A DNA stretch of 64,000 nucleotides from Callaeas wilsoni (taxonomy: Eukaryota > Chordata > Aves > Passeriformes > Callaeidae), in NCBI GenBank assembly GCA_013398955.1, contig VWPU01004543.1, positions 124,001 through 188,000 of the forward strand. Reading direction: 5' to 3'. The translations under genes and the position numbers were made by a program. Below are positions 25,718-38,300 of the stretch, piece by piece. The notes below the pieces were generated by a model that was not told where the DNA came from, searched no databases, and saw only the letters and a program-made list of their open reading frames with translations. Each line of letters begins with the position of its first letter. Position 1 is the first letter of the stretch.

Positions 25718-26713
25718 AATGTAGACATACACTAAGCTTTATTCTGCCATTCAGTGTTTTTTTAGTGCTTTATGACTTATCTATTTATGCATACTTGCTG
25801 TTTTGGTTCCTTGTCCTCCAAGTGTATGCAGTATATTTACATTAGTGTACTGGTTGCATTTTTGACTGCTGAACAATTCACCTAAAAGCAGGATGTGAAT
25901 GTAGAGAATACAGACAAAATACTGTCCTTTTCTCTACAGTGAAGGAAGGGCAAGGTAAAAGGACTGGCCAAATCTGCTCATGAATGTGTGCCATTCCAGA
26001 GTGGTGCGAGTCCAAAGAGACACATAGCAAGACGGTGTGCATCACATTTAGAAACTAGTCCTTAAAAATGTTTGAACCAATGTTGAATAACACAACAGCA
26101 GGGGCAATATAGTGAATCAAAATCAGAGCACAGCCCCTTCAGTTCAAGAGAAGTGAGAAGCGTTGTCCCGTGTACAAATTGTTACAGTTATTCTGCATGA
26201 TCTGGATTAATTACTTCGCCTCCTTTCCATCCTTGTGCTTCTCTTCTCTCTTGTTTGCTTTCATATTAAGATCAGTTTCCCACTGGCCTTCTTGTATGTA
26301 TGGTATTGTCCCCAACCATTCCCTCCACTTACACATTAACCGTGAAAGACATGATCAGTCACGAGACACAACAAAACCTAACCACGGAGAGAAATCAAGG
26401 AGCTCTGCACAGCCATCACTGCCCCGAATTTCGACATAAGAGCAACGTTACAAATGAGTTTGTGATACCTCATCAGAAGGCAAGGAACCTGCTACTAGGT
26501 GATTTAATGCCATCACAGCAAAAAGTGCCCAAAAAAGCAATCAAAATCTGAGAAATGGAGTTTCAGGGGTACTTCTATGCTGATTAGCTCTTCTGTATTC
26601 TTGTATTATTTTCTGGTCAACACTACAGATTTTTGATATTAGCTCAATTGAGGGGTGGGGTTGAATGTATAATAATTTCTCTATTGTAAATTCAGACAGC
26701 CAAAAGAACAGAG

Positions 26714-26736
26714 TTTTGTTGTTGTTGTTGTTTTTT
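26714..26736. repeat. (GTT)5 microsatellite flanked by T runs
   Basis: Five GTT units lie between TTTT and TTTTTT. On the minus strand this gives a glutamine run, without a gene context. Confidence 0.75.
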
Positions 26737-28908
26737 CAAAGTACAAAGGCTAAACACTTGCCTTCTTAGATATGTGTGAACATCTACTGGTTTTCCCACA
26801 GATATCCTGCAAGGAACTAGGAAACCAAGTGGAGCAGATTTGCTGCTTTTTGTTGTTAGACTCAAAGCATAATTTTGCATTTAGTTCTTAAAAGGCAACA
26901 GTTGCCTAAAGTAGTGGGAGAGCCAATATGTTAGAGATAGTTAAGACAATACAAACATTCCCCCACACTTGATTAAATGAAAAGCAACACTAAATAACAC
27001 TCTATCTATAGTACATATTTCATTCATTGTGCAGACCTGGCCTGAGGCTTGTTTAAAAAAGCACCAGATGTTTCTCTAAGAAATGTATTTGTCTTTGTGT
27101 GATGACAGATGCTCTTTGAAATCACAAAGTATGTAATAGCAGAGTTTGCCATTTGAAATCAGGAAATTCAATTTGTTTTCTCAGAGGCACGACTGAAGGG
27201 CAAAGCCCAGTAAGAATTGCTGTATAAACTAATGCTTTTCAACATTTTGTACTCGTCTTGCTACTTTGAAGCTCATTTCCAACACTGTTCCAATCAGAAA
27301 TGGGAAAACCAGCTTCCAAATACGAGATCTCTGCCAATAGGTATTTTTCCTCTGTACTTTCTTAGTATGTTGGTTTACTTAAATGCAAGTTTGCCTTTTG
27401 TATTAGTCACCTCACATTGTCGTAGTCTGGGCTTTAAATGAACTAATGGAATGGCTCTTGGGGGGAAAACATATTCAGTAGCAACTAATTAAATAGAAGA
27501 AACTTGTATGTACTGTGTAACATGTCCTCTCAGTAACTCTCACAATGTTGCAAATGGAAAGGAGGAAATGCAGCAAAAGATGAATTCATGCCTAAATTTG
27601 ATAGCAGTCTGGTTTTCTTTCAAGGTTTTCAAGACAGTCTGGCATTCAAAAAATGACCAATATGATGAGCCCAGTATGTGGATTCATGGCTATGTATTAA
27701 CAATCCAGAGAAAGAGACAACCAAGTAGAAATAGAAGTTTGACTGAAAGTAAGTTTTCAACCAGATGGGGATCAAAAATTGTGGCGAGAAAAAAGGCCCA
27801 AATTTTCCCTGTTTGGGCTTCTGTTACAAACCCATCACTTCTGCCTCATTCATGACAAGGTTTGTTGAGGTTCAAAACCTGGAAGATTTTCACGATCCTT
27901 AGTTCATTATGGGATACAAATTGTGTAAAAAATCCAGTGGTTTGGGCAAAAGCTAAAGCATACATTTTAGGTCACGCATCCTTAAGAGTACAAAGCAGTG
28001 GTTTAAATGCTGTCTCATAGTGTATATGTCCTGCAACATGTCTGAATATGCAGGACATAATTCTTGTCACATTGAGAGCAGCAGAGTTGTTTCAGGCTAT
28101 TGCAATTTAAGTCTAGATTACTTTGAAGTGTCTAAGTCTGGGGTTTTTAGCTTTTTTTTCAGTCTTTCAGTGGTCTCAGTGCTAAGAATTTGTTTTGGAA
28201 TAAGCTCTGAAAAAATGTCAAACTCCTTTTGCTAAGAAATATTTTTTCTTGTAAAGTATTTGACAACCACTAGTTTGAAGTAAAAATAATACAAACCCCC
28301 AATTTCTTGACATATCCTAACTTGGGTGCAAGTGTGACATATGCTAATGCGTTGGCATGAAAAACAGGATTTTTGTATTGTGACTTAACTACATTAGTCT
28401 ACAGCAATATAAATATTTGTAATTCTCTAATAATGAAAATTATTATGAATTTTTCCACTGCTTTAAGTGGACACAGATTAGGTACACCTAATCCTTTTCT
28501 CATTTGTATGACTGGGTTGTTCAATGACAATAGCCAGAAGGAGAGGAAATTCTGGGCCAAGACTTGTCCACACAGGAAAATCAGTGTGATTAAAACTTGG
28601 ATGTACAATAAAATGCCCCTGCAAAAGGCAATCCTGCCCTCCTGCTCCTCCGCACCTCTCCCTGCCTTGTGTCAACATCAACATGTGTATGGCCACAAGC
28701 TGAAGTAGATCCAGGAGCAGACTGAAACTGAACTGGCACGGAGGAGGGTGTTCATTTATTTTTTTGCTGGCACAGTGAGTGTTAGGCTATGATGTATGAG
28801 GAGAGGAGGGGAGGGTTCCGGCCTTAGGCCCTATCCTTTGATAATACAGAGTCTTGTGGAAACAGCTTCTGAGCTTGGGCATCTTGTCTTCCCTTTTGTT
28901 TCTCCCAG

Positions 28909-29085
28909 GCTCCTGTCCATGTGTGCTGAAGGTGTGGCAGACCACTCGGCTTTCAGTAGTCACGGTGAGGCTGAAGTAGCTGAGAGAAGCAGCTACTGGG
29001 CTGTGTGTCAGCCTTCTGCTTTACAGCGCTCTGACTTCGCTGCCTGGAAAACAGACAGAATAAAGCCTCCCTGCAATCCCGCACA
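28909..29085 (+). ncRNA. candidate terminal exon with poly(A) signal
   Basis: A pyrimidine-rich tract ending in CTCCCAG (AG at 28907-28908) is a good splice acceptor by eye. The following segment is more G+C-rich than its surroundings. An AATAAA lies at 29059-29064, so a cleavage site some 15-25 bases later would give an exon of about 175 bp. One frame is open for the whole length (LLSMCAEGVADHSAFSSHGE onward) and stops with TAA at 29087-29089, after the signal. No domain is seen, so a non-coding RNA exon is as likely as a coding one. An alternative reading is the 3' end of an old LTR, since AATAAA followed by a CA end is also LTR-like. I found no matching start. Confidence 0.2.
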
Positions 29086-29089
29086 GTAA

Positions 29090-32000
29090 AAGGCATGTCT
29101 TTCAGTTAAGTTGACTTGCTTTAATGAAGTGCTGAATGAATACAAAAGAAGTCAAAATCTGACTCAGAGGTTCAGATTGCAGGGCCAGTGTTGGGGAATT
29201 CCTGAATGTAGCACTTCTCTAGATTTTATAATGCATACAAATACTGGTACATTTATGCCTACTTCCAGTAACAGCTTGCCCATTACCGAAAAAACATGCA
29301 TCTAGCTAAATTATTTTAGGAAGTAATTACTGTGTTTTTAACCCTGCAGTAACTGAGACCACTCACTTCTGAACACTGTGTACCTCATGCGTACATGGCT
29401 TCCATTCATTTATGAGCTTTTCCTTTGTTTTAAATTATTGGCAACATTTTAAAAGTCTTTCACTATAAAATTTAAATCCTCAAAATAAGATTATGTGCTA
29501 TTTTTACCCACTCTTTGGTCATCACATAGAAATATATCCTACTAACTCACATGTTCTTATATGGTATATCTGGCTTTTAAGGCAAGATTTCTCTTATCAT
29601 GCAATACACTCCTGGAAGTTTCACTTACAATACAAAGAGACACATAAGCCTGTGTGTAAGTCTTCATGACACTGAGGTCTTAAAAGTCATAATTTTTACA
29701 CTGTGTTGAGTTTCTTGCATTTTCTTCCCCCAGTAATATATACAAAATATTAGATCAAGTTTCCACATATCAGACTTGAATTACATGCTGCATTCATTTT
29801 TTTTTTTAGCCTCTAAGTCATTAACTCAGGGCTTGAATTACATGACCAAACCAATGATGGTTGCTGTGGTGCCACTCTACCTTGATCAAAACATTTCTGC
29901 TTGTCCCTAGCAGCCTTCGCACTCCAATTAGTTCAATCTCATTAAGCCATCAGAAAACGCCACTGCCAAAAGAAAAAAAAAAGGTGATTTGATTGCTCAT
30001 ATTTTAGCTTGCTAGAATGGTGTGGCACAAAGTCTGGTGCAGTTGCTCCTTCAGGTGCTGGCATGGGGTGGATGTGTGGTGGCCAGTCAGCAGAGGTGAA
30101 GCTATCAGGGTCACTGGATGAACTAGAAATCTGTAAAGCCAATGCAGAGATACACCTTCTCCCATGGCTGTTAATTTTGATCAAGACTAAGAAACTGTAA
30201 CTAAGAAAACTATCCTTCTCCCTTGGCTTTGTCATGAAGATTATATACCTCAGACAATCTGTGTGAATACCTCTTCCATGTGTCTGACATCTATGTCACT
30301 GGAGGAGTGGGGAAGCAGGCATGTAATTCCCATTAGTTTGCAAAACTTCTCTGTGAAATTTGTCCTTGAAAAATCTTGCTGGCAAAGTCTACTGGCTGAG
30401 ACATGGGTGCAGTTTATGGAGGTATCTGAAGTTAATGGACAAGAACAAAGATTTGAGCCTTGGTGAATCTCTGAGAAATATGAAATGTAACTTCAGTGAA
30501 GGCCGGATTTCTCTCTAAAGCACTGGTTTTGTGCTCAAAGATAGGCATGTGCTTGCACTGCTTTCTGAACTTCAGTTTCAGCAATAAACACTTTTTTTCC
30601 CACCATTTTACTCCAGGTTACCCATAACTACTTCAGGACTTCAGTTTATCATGTCCCGTCAAAAGGACTCTAAGAATTTGGTCCTGAAATAGACATCCTG
30701 GTTTATAAACTCACTTCTCCTACCACATCATAGAGTCCCTTTCATTAGTTTACCCTCAACTACACATTCAAGACATTTTCCATAAATTTAGTTTTATCCT
30801 TGAAGCTTCCAAAATGTGTTACACTTGTATTGTTTTATTCTTTTGATACTATATTTAAGCAAGAAAATTCCGCAAGCTCATAACAACCATCACATAAGGA
30901 CCATCAACATAGAACAAATACACACAAAATTGTTACCAAATGTTCTTAGTATACACTTTTCAATAAAAGAGAAACAAAAAACATGAATAGTCTGACTTCT
31001 CAACATGACTGCTTAATTACTTACTTGACAAACATTGAATAATAAAATGCAAATGAATTCTTTCAAGATTTTGAATTTTTATAGACATACAAGGTGCAGA
31101 AGATTTTGGTGAGTGGGTGGTCTCAGAATTTGCCTTTTGTTCAACAGTTTTTCTTGAGATATGAATAGGTCTCTGTTTCCTAAGTGAATCAGTGCAACAG
31201 TAATATATTATCAGATAATTCCAAAGGCAAATTGGGGGGGAAAGGGAGAAAACATGAATGAGCATCTTTTGCTACATATTGACTATTGAAAGTAGGAGCT
31301 ACTGGTAATGAACTCCAGACACCGCTGTAGGAGTGATAAGAACAGGAAATGCTTTGGGCAACACTGTTCTACAAAAATAGCCCTTTGAAAATGCAACATG
31401 GCTGGCCTGTCTTTAGCAGCATAGCTGTTGAAAGGATTGCATGAAATTAATTGTACCATAGATGACTCTTGACATGCTGGGCTCCTCCTTGTTTCAGATT
31501 CTACTTTGTGATCTTGTTAAGCTCTGGAACTGGAACAGCAGACTCTTTCAACAGATAGCACTAAGTTCAGCTACTCTTCTCTGTAGCTCCCTGTTATCTA
31601 GCATTAATGAAAAGATTAAGAATATCAGCTTATTTTCAGTTGATGGGAAAGGCTCTGGGGTTTTTTTTTACAGTTATGAAAGGAGTGTCTGACACAATCT
31701 GGGAAAGCACTGGCATTCAAACAAATATTCTTCTGAATCCAGACAGTTATATAAGTTTCACTGGGTGCCATTGCCAATTTACCGAAAGCAATTTCTTTTG
31801 ATATTACATATCATTTCAATGATGTTGTAAAGATACTGAAAACTTGAATATTTGCTACTTCTCTTCCTGAAGACTTTATTTGTTTGGGAATGTCAGATTC
31901 TAAACAATGTAGTTATTCATCATTAACTTTTTCCCACTCTTCCCTCTGGAATAAAGTCCCTTTCAGGCCAGGCCTGTAGGGAAACTTCAAATGATGGAGA

Positions 32001-35000
32001 GAACAACCAGACAGTAAACAAATGCAGAAGTTCCGTTGTCATGGAAGTATTTTTAAGTCCTGTCCTAAAAGCATCGCTCATACAAAGGTGTGCAGGTGTG
32101 TAAGCATGACTGTAGCTCATGCAATACAGCAATTATCTAGGTCCAAGGATTTTGCTGTTGGCAGAAGAAAAGAATCAAGCGTTTCAGTTAGCAGTCCACA
32201 ATTTAGGCACAGAAAATTCACAGCAGATGTTTCTTGCAAAATTCTGTCTCTTTGGAGGGAGGTAAGACTTTTGGATAGAACCTTCTACAAAGTACCCACT
32301 ACTAGCTTTTCAAGGCATTTGTTTGCTGCTTGAATTGAAAAGAAAGGTTTTTCCTATTATTTGTATAATTATTGACTCCTTGCAAAAACTTCTGAAGCTT
32401 TTAGAAATAATCTTAGGTGAGGGGCCCAAGTCCCAGTATTTGAGTTGTTCTGAAGGGAATTCTCAAGAAGTGAGAATTGAGGCACATTTTCCACACTTCT
32501 TTAACCACAGCTGCAGTCAGTTATTTTTTTATGAACAGTTCTATATTAGTAGACTGAAGATATATGCAGTAATTAGGGTGGCTATCTTGTAGAAAGCAAT
32601 TTATTTTTTTCTTAAAAATTAAGTGAAATAGCTTGATCATCAATTTGTGTAATAAATAACTTTATAGAAAGACAGAAAAGATCATCTTTGGAAACACCAG
32701 TGTTTGACACGGCATGAAGATACATTGTTACCAGATGAAATGGCATGGCTGAAATGGACAAGGAGGTGACTCAGCCATTTTCCATTTCTCATATGCTATC
32801 TGAAGCCTACGAGAAGCAGAATATAATTCAAAGTAGTGCAGATTTTACTCTGACTGAAACCAGAAATACACTGGCTTGAAGGTGTTTGAGTCCTTGCAAG
32901 CCATTTTAGATCAAACATAAGATGAATTGAGGAGAAGTTTAGTTGAATAATTTGATTATTCTAATGAAACTTACACAGACATTTTGAACTTTTTGGGGAG
33001 ACAGAATATTCAAGCACCTTCAGAAAATATACAGAAATGACTAAACCAAAAGTAGCACAGACCGGCAAGCTATTTTTGTTTTCTGACTTAAGGTTTCAGG
33101 GCAAAGTCTAAGCAAAGTCTACCTTCTCACTTTCACTAAAATGAGAAGCTATTTTCTCTTGCTGTTTTTTCGGATTAAAAAAGATAAAATGCTTTCTATA
33201 AGATAGTGGATGTCTGATGCCATCTGAAAATATTCAGTGGATCCCATTTTTTCCTGAAGGCGGGAGGGTCTCTCAGGTTGTCCTTTGTGATACTGTAAGC
33301 CCTGGGCTGATGTTTTCGACACCCAGGGATATCTAAAATGATGCCCCTATGCCTGTGCTTAAGGACTTGAAGCCTTGATGGTTTTGGGCATCTAGGACCA
33401 GTAGGAGGATGTGAATGAGCTTTGATGTCTGATCTTACCAGGTTTGTAAGATCCTGTGAAACTGAAGACTCAGTCTTTGCATCAATGTTTAACATTTTGA
33501 AAGCCCACTTTAACACTCTATGGAAGGAATTAACCAGGGAGTGTCTAACAATTCCCCTGCTCAGAAGGGGGAAGTTTTGAGTAGAGCAAAATACCAGCTA
33601 CAATTGCAGTTAGAAATCAAATTTTTTTCTCCAATCATCCGATTCTTTGTTAATGAAAAAAGAAAAAAGGAAGTAATTTTCTCCCTTAAGATCAATAATC
33701 TATTACTGTGATGAAAATTGTGCTTCAGCTACCAGCCAGTTCCATAAATTGTGGGATCTGCTATGCAATTTGCTGCTAATTAGTGAGTAATACTCCATAA
33801 AAACAATTGCGTGTGAACTCTTTCCTTTAAAAACACAACCCTCGATGGGAGTTGACTTCCTCACTCTCCTTTGAAAATTCCATCCCTGGTATTTTTATTA
33901 TATTACTAAGCAGTTATTATTTAGAAATTATTACTGCCTAATTACATTCAATGGAGAAGGCAGATAAGGAGGAAACCTCATGACTAATTACAGTAAATAG
34001 CATGCATGTCTTTATAATGGTGGAGATACAGTGAGTTCTGCAAGAAACTCTGCTTAGGAGCTGAAAAGGATGCAGAAATAAGTAATTCCTTCTTCTGAAG
34101 ACGTGTACCCAGCTGAAAGAGCTCTTCATTTTCCACATGATTGCACTTGTGTTTTGTCTGCAGCTATTCACTGCCAAAGTCCTACAGTGTTGAGAGGTTG
34201 TGGCTTCTGAGAACATCACCATTCTGAGGTTGTCACAATGACCAAAAGTGTCAAATTCATACCCAGAATCTTGGTAAGTACAGGAAGAAAGAGTACTGCT
34301 TATATCACAGAGACATCTATTGGAGTAAATGCTTTTTTTTTTTCCCAGAACAAACATAACTAGTCAGAACTACAAGACACTAAACTACTGCAAATAGGCT
34401 CAACCCAGTCAGGAGGACTTGAGATGTCCTAAAAAAGGTCACTGAGTCCCATATGACACAGCAAATGGGTGCAAGTGAGCATTCCATACCCTCTGAATAT
34501 GCTTTAATGCTGGTGCTCCTAATGCCTGCTTGTATATTTTTCTGATGGTTTTTGGCCATTTGTCTTGGCATGGGACTACGATCTATGTTGAAATGATAAA
34601 GGAGACATTGTTACAGTGGAGTCAGTGGCTCTGAATCATAACCCCCTGCATAATTGTTTCTGTCTTTTACTGGCAGCTTGCTGATACTGAGGATGTTTTT
34701 GGGTGTTTATTCTCTGTTACTGATGTATTTACCCTGTGGTAAACAGTCTCATGAAACAAAGAGTCTGAAAGAATGGTCTGTTTAAGGAACTTTTCTGTGG
34801 TGTCTGAGGATAATAGGAAGATAAATTAATTAATATCTGCAAGTTGAAGTATTTCTACAAGCCCGTTAAGTGCTGTTATTCTATCTTTAAAAATAGTTCA
34901 TGGCAATATTAACGAATGTTGTATTAGAATATGAGAACAACCACAGGAGGGCAGATCCAAGGCTTTTGGAGCTCAACATACTCTTTCTTGTTGCTACCAA

Positions 35001-35158
35001 TAGCAAATGACATTACTCAGGAGAGTGTGAAAGGGAAAAGCCTCAGATTCAAAGATCTGGTGGGCATTGTCCTGTATTGCGATAGGCAAAAATGAATGAC
35101 ATATTCTCTATAAAAAGCTTTCTAATCCAGATCATGTAGGAACATGTGGTGTCTCCAG
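29090..35158. other. A+T-rich non-coding stretch
   Basis: I see no gene. Frames at 30263-30466, 31462-31692, 32022-32333 (plus), 33196-33516 and 33938-34357 (minus) are open for 67-139 codons but have no domain. The segment 33230-33480 is slightly richer in G+C, and its minus frame is proline, arginine and histidine-rich. It might be a decayed repeat that I cannot name. Short T runs occur at about 29798 and 34331. Confidence 0.5.
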
Positions 35159-35216
35159 CAGAGCTTGAAAGAGAAAGAATCTCAGTATGGCTTGCCAGAT
35201 CTGCATACCAAAAAAA
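35159..35216 (+). CDS. weak candidate short coding exon
   Basis: After GTGTCTCCAG (AG at 35157-35158) the frame reads QSLKEKESQYGLPDLHTKK and then reaches AAAGTATGT, a usable donor with GT at 35217-35218. If the donor is skipped, the frame continues as SMSDLDLGHKFR and on to a stop at 35333-35335. The charged, Ser-rich peptide with SMSDLDLG looks like a linker in a cytoskeletal or signalling protein, but I cannot assign a family. The acceptor has only a short pyrimidine tract. This is a guess based on peptide character. Confidence 0.12.
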
Positions 35217-35335
35217 GTATGTCTGACCTGGACTTGGGTCATAAGTTTAGGTATACATTTAGTAGTTTTTTTCCCTCCACAATTCTTTTTGAACCTGACA
35301 CAGAGAATGCTAATCCACTGAACTCAGAGCTTTGA

Positions 35336-38300
35336 ATTTCCAGCATCCTTTTCTAATATATGGATAATCTTGTTTTTCAGTGAAGGAGTGTTAGCCTGGT
35401 CATAGTATTAAGAAAGGAGAAGATAGTGAACAGTCAGGCAAGATATAAATTTATTGAAAGTGCATCCTTCCATGTGTTTTCTCTTTGATATATATCTTTT
35501 AAAACATCTGACTCAGGCCAAAATAATTTAAAACTAAGAAAAGAGAGCACTCCCTTCCACAACTACCTTGTACTCTTTGAAGATATTCCTCTGTTGTTAA
35601 GAATAAAGGCAGGCATGAATTGCAAAAAAATTATTTTTGATTTACATGAAGAAATAATAAGCTAGGTTGTAAAATATGTCAACGTTGTTGAGCAAACAGC
35701 TTAAAACTTGATGTTTCCAAGGATAAACCAAACTTCCCTTACATACAAGGAAGGGAAATAATTCATTACAAAATTAATTTTTATGTGAACATTCATAAAC
35801 GCTATGAATCTTGTAGGGGAAAGCCTTGATAGCCTAGTGATCAATCCTTTTGCTCTAAGACATGAAGTTCTTTAAATAAGTGGATTGCTTCTCATTTAAG
35901 CACCGATGCACATGGATGAGTCTTTATATCATCCACAGGGGGTCTTCATTCTTATACATGGAAAGTCTCATTTATCCTTGAGCTATAACCTGCACAATAC
36001 AGCGCCCACAAAATTGTTGAACTCCCAGTGCTTTCAAAGATGAGAATACTGTAAACATTATCAAAGATAATGGGAAGCACTTGCCCAAAATGTTTAGTAC
36101 CAAGCTCGATGAAGAGATATCAGGGTAAAATCCTCACATTGTTTTCTCTATGTATTGAAATATTCTATTGGTGTCACTTGACATTGAAAGCGTCTTTTAG
36201 TAAAGGGCCAACATGTTGCTTACTTGACACATAGTTTGGAATAACATGTTATACTGTGCATGTCTGGAGAAATAATTTTATTTCTGCTAGTACAGATCAC
36301 AGCAGCAATTGACCCACTGTCATTTAGACATCCTTTAAACCCTCTCCATGTGATCCAGAATTATTCAGCATTAAAGGGAATATTTAATGAAGCTAAAATT
36401 AATTAATAACATTTATCTTTGATCCATAATACATTGAATGTGCAGGTGGATATCAGTGAAAAAACCACAAAAACAGATTTTAGAAATCCAACAGTCTGCT
36501 CAGGTAGACTGATCAAATTCTGCCCAAATCTGTTTTTCTCCCTGCATCTGCTCTCAGCTGACATGCAAGTACATGAATTTGAAATTACGTACATGTAACT
36601 TAGCAGAGAATTTGGCCCTTCAGCTGTCTCTGCACCTCTTTCATAAAATTTTATTTTTCTTAGCAAATGATTTAAATATGTTCAGCTATGTAGTTGTCCA
36701 ACATAGCTATCTGCTCATTAGGCATCTGTGTTGTGGGGTAAGCCATGGATCAGCAGTTAAACATGAGGTTTTAAACTGATTCCTATAAACCTTGATTTGT
36801 TTCAAGTCCAGCACAGATGTAGACCTGTTCATCTTCATTTAATAGCTAGTATATTTCTAAGGTTTTGGTATTCAAATGGCATAATTTTCTCTTCTATGCC
36901 TCATAATTGTCATACTTCACCTCTTCATTAAATATTAGTTCCAGTCCAGGATACTGAGCTTACAGTTGTTTAAATTTCCCTAATTTTTTTCCCACTACAT
37001 CTCTTCAGAGCCCAAACTGGACCATTCTTACAAGCTTAAATCTTGGTGAAACTTCCACTGAAACTGGTGCGGCCAATATTTGGTGGCCTGTTTTCATTCA
37101 AACTTCTTTTCGTGGCATCTGTCACACATTTAGGAAACCTCAAGACACCCTTGGCCCCCATATTAGTTCCCCCAATTAAGACAAGGAGAGGAAGCCTGGG
37201 CTTGGCTCTCTGTGAGTATTTTGCTACTACTCGTTTTGCTAAACAAATTGCTCCAGATGAAAAACTTTCTGCAAATGTTCTGTTAGCACTCCTTCCTCCC
37301 CTCCCCACATTGGTTCAAATATGATGACTGGATTACTTTTCAGAGCACCTTAAATACAATGTAAACGGTGCTTATGTTACGTATTTGCAAAACAAGAACA
37401 AATTTTCATGACATTTATGCAAACTTCTGGTTTAGTTTGTGTAAATTGTGCATTCCCTATGCATAAAGAATGGACTTTGTCACATTAGTGAAAATAGGTT
37501 GAGCATTTAAAAGACAGTATTACATATTCCAACTCAATGCAAACATATAAAAAAATCAAACTGAAAGATGATAATGGGGATTAGGTGGGGGGGAAAAAAA
37601 CACCATGAATGTGAAAAAAGAAGAAGTTAACCTTAGATCCATTGCTGGCATCCTCAGCTTGCACATGTGTTTGGCAACCATGAAATACTTGAAATATGAA
37701 ACCTGGCAATACCATGGTGGCAGACATAGCTAGCCTTAGAAATAGTCTTCCAAATCATTAAAAAGTTCTCTGAAACTGCTGCAAAAACAAAGTTCCTAAT
37801 CCTAAAATATACTCTTTACTTTGAGCATATAAATGTATTACTGTACTTTAACATTAAAATAAATTGGGGCATACTTGCATACCCAGGACTGATTATTGTC
37901 CGCCAAATGCAAGCATGAAATGGCTCCAGGTTGCAAAATAACTTGCAATTTTAGTTTAGAAAGCTTTTGTTTTCCCTCATGGTGCCATCATTTGGACAGC
38001 TACAGCCTGTAGTGGCCAACAAAGGCTCTCTGTCACTCAACAAGTCCTCTGTGTTTTCTCTTCCCAGAATTTCTTTTTATTACATTGATCGTAAGAAAGT
38101 GAGTGGGGTCAGCATTCATTCACTTTCCATAATTTTGTCAGGTTCTAAACTGTGCTGATAAATAAGGTATACTTCTTACATGATTAAGTTACTGTGATTA
38201 TTTTAAATTTATTTCTAGTTTAGATGATGTCAGTTCCTCTAGACATGTCTACCCAGAATGTGGTGATTACATGAAAGACTGAAAGGCACTTAGAGGTAAA

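Larger units (their letters stand above)
24867..28908. other. A+T-rich non-coding stretch
   Basis: I see no gene. It holds a (TTTTG)n tract at 25701-25717 and a (GTT)n tract at 26714-26736. Plus-strand frames at 26170-26551 and 27508-27855 are open for 83-115 codons but show no domain and no splice context that I trust. Confidence 0.55.

Noticed and set aside
25919..25960. Micro-exon between TCTCTACAG and AAGGTAAAA
   Set aside because: Only about 15 bases long, with no frame information; a chance pairing of weak sites is more likely.
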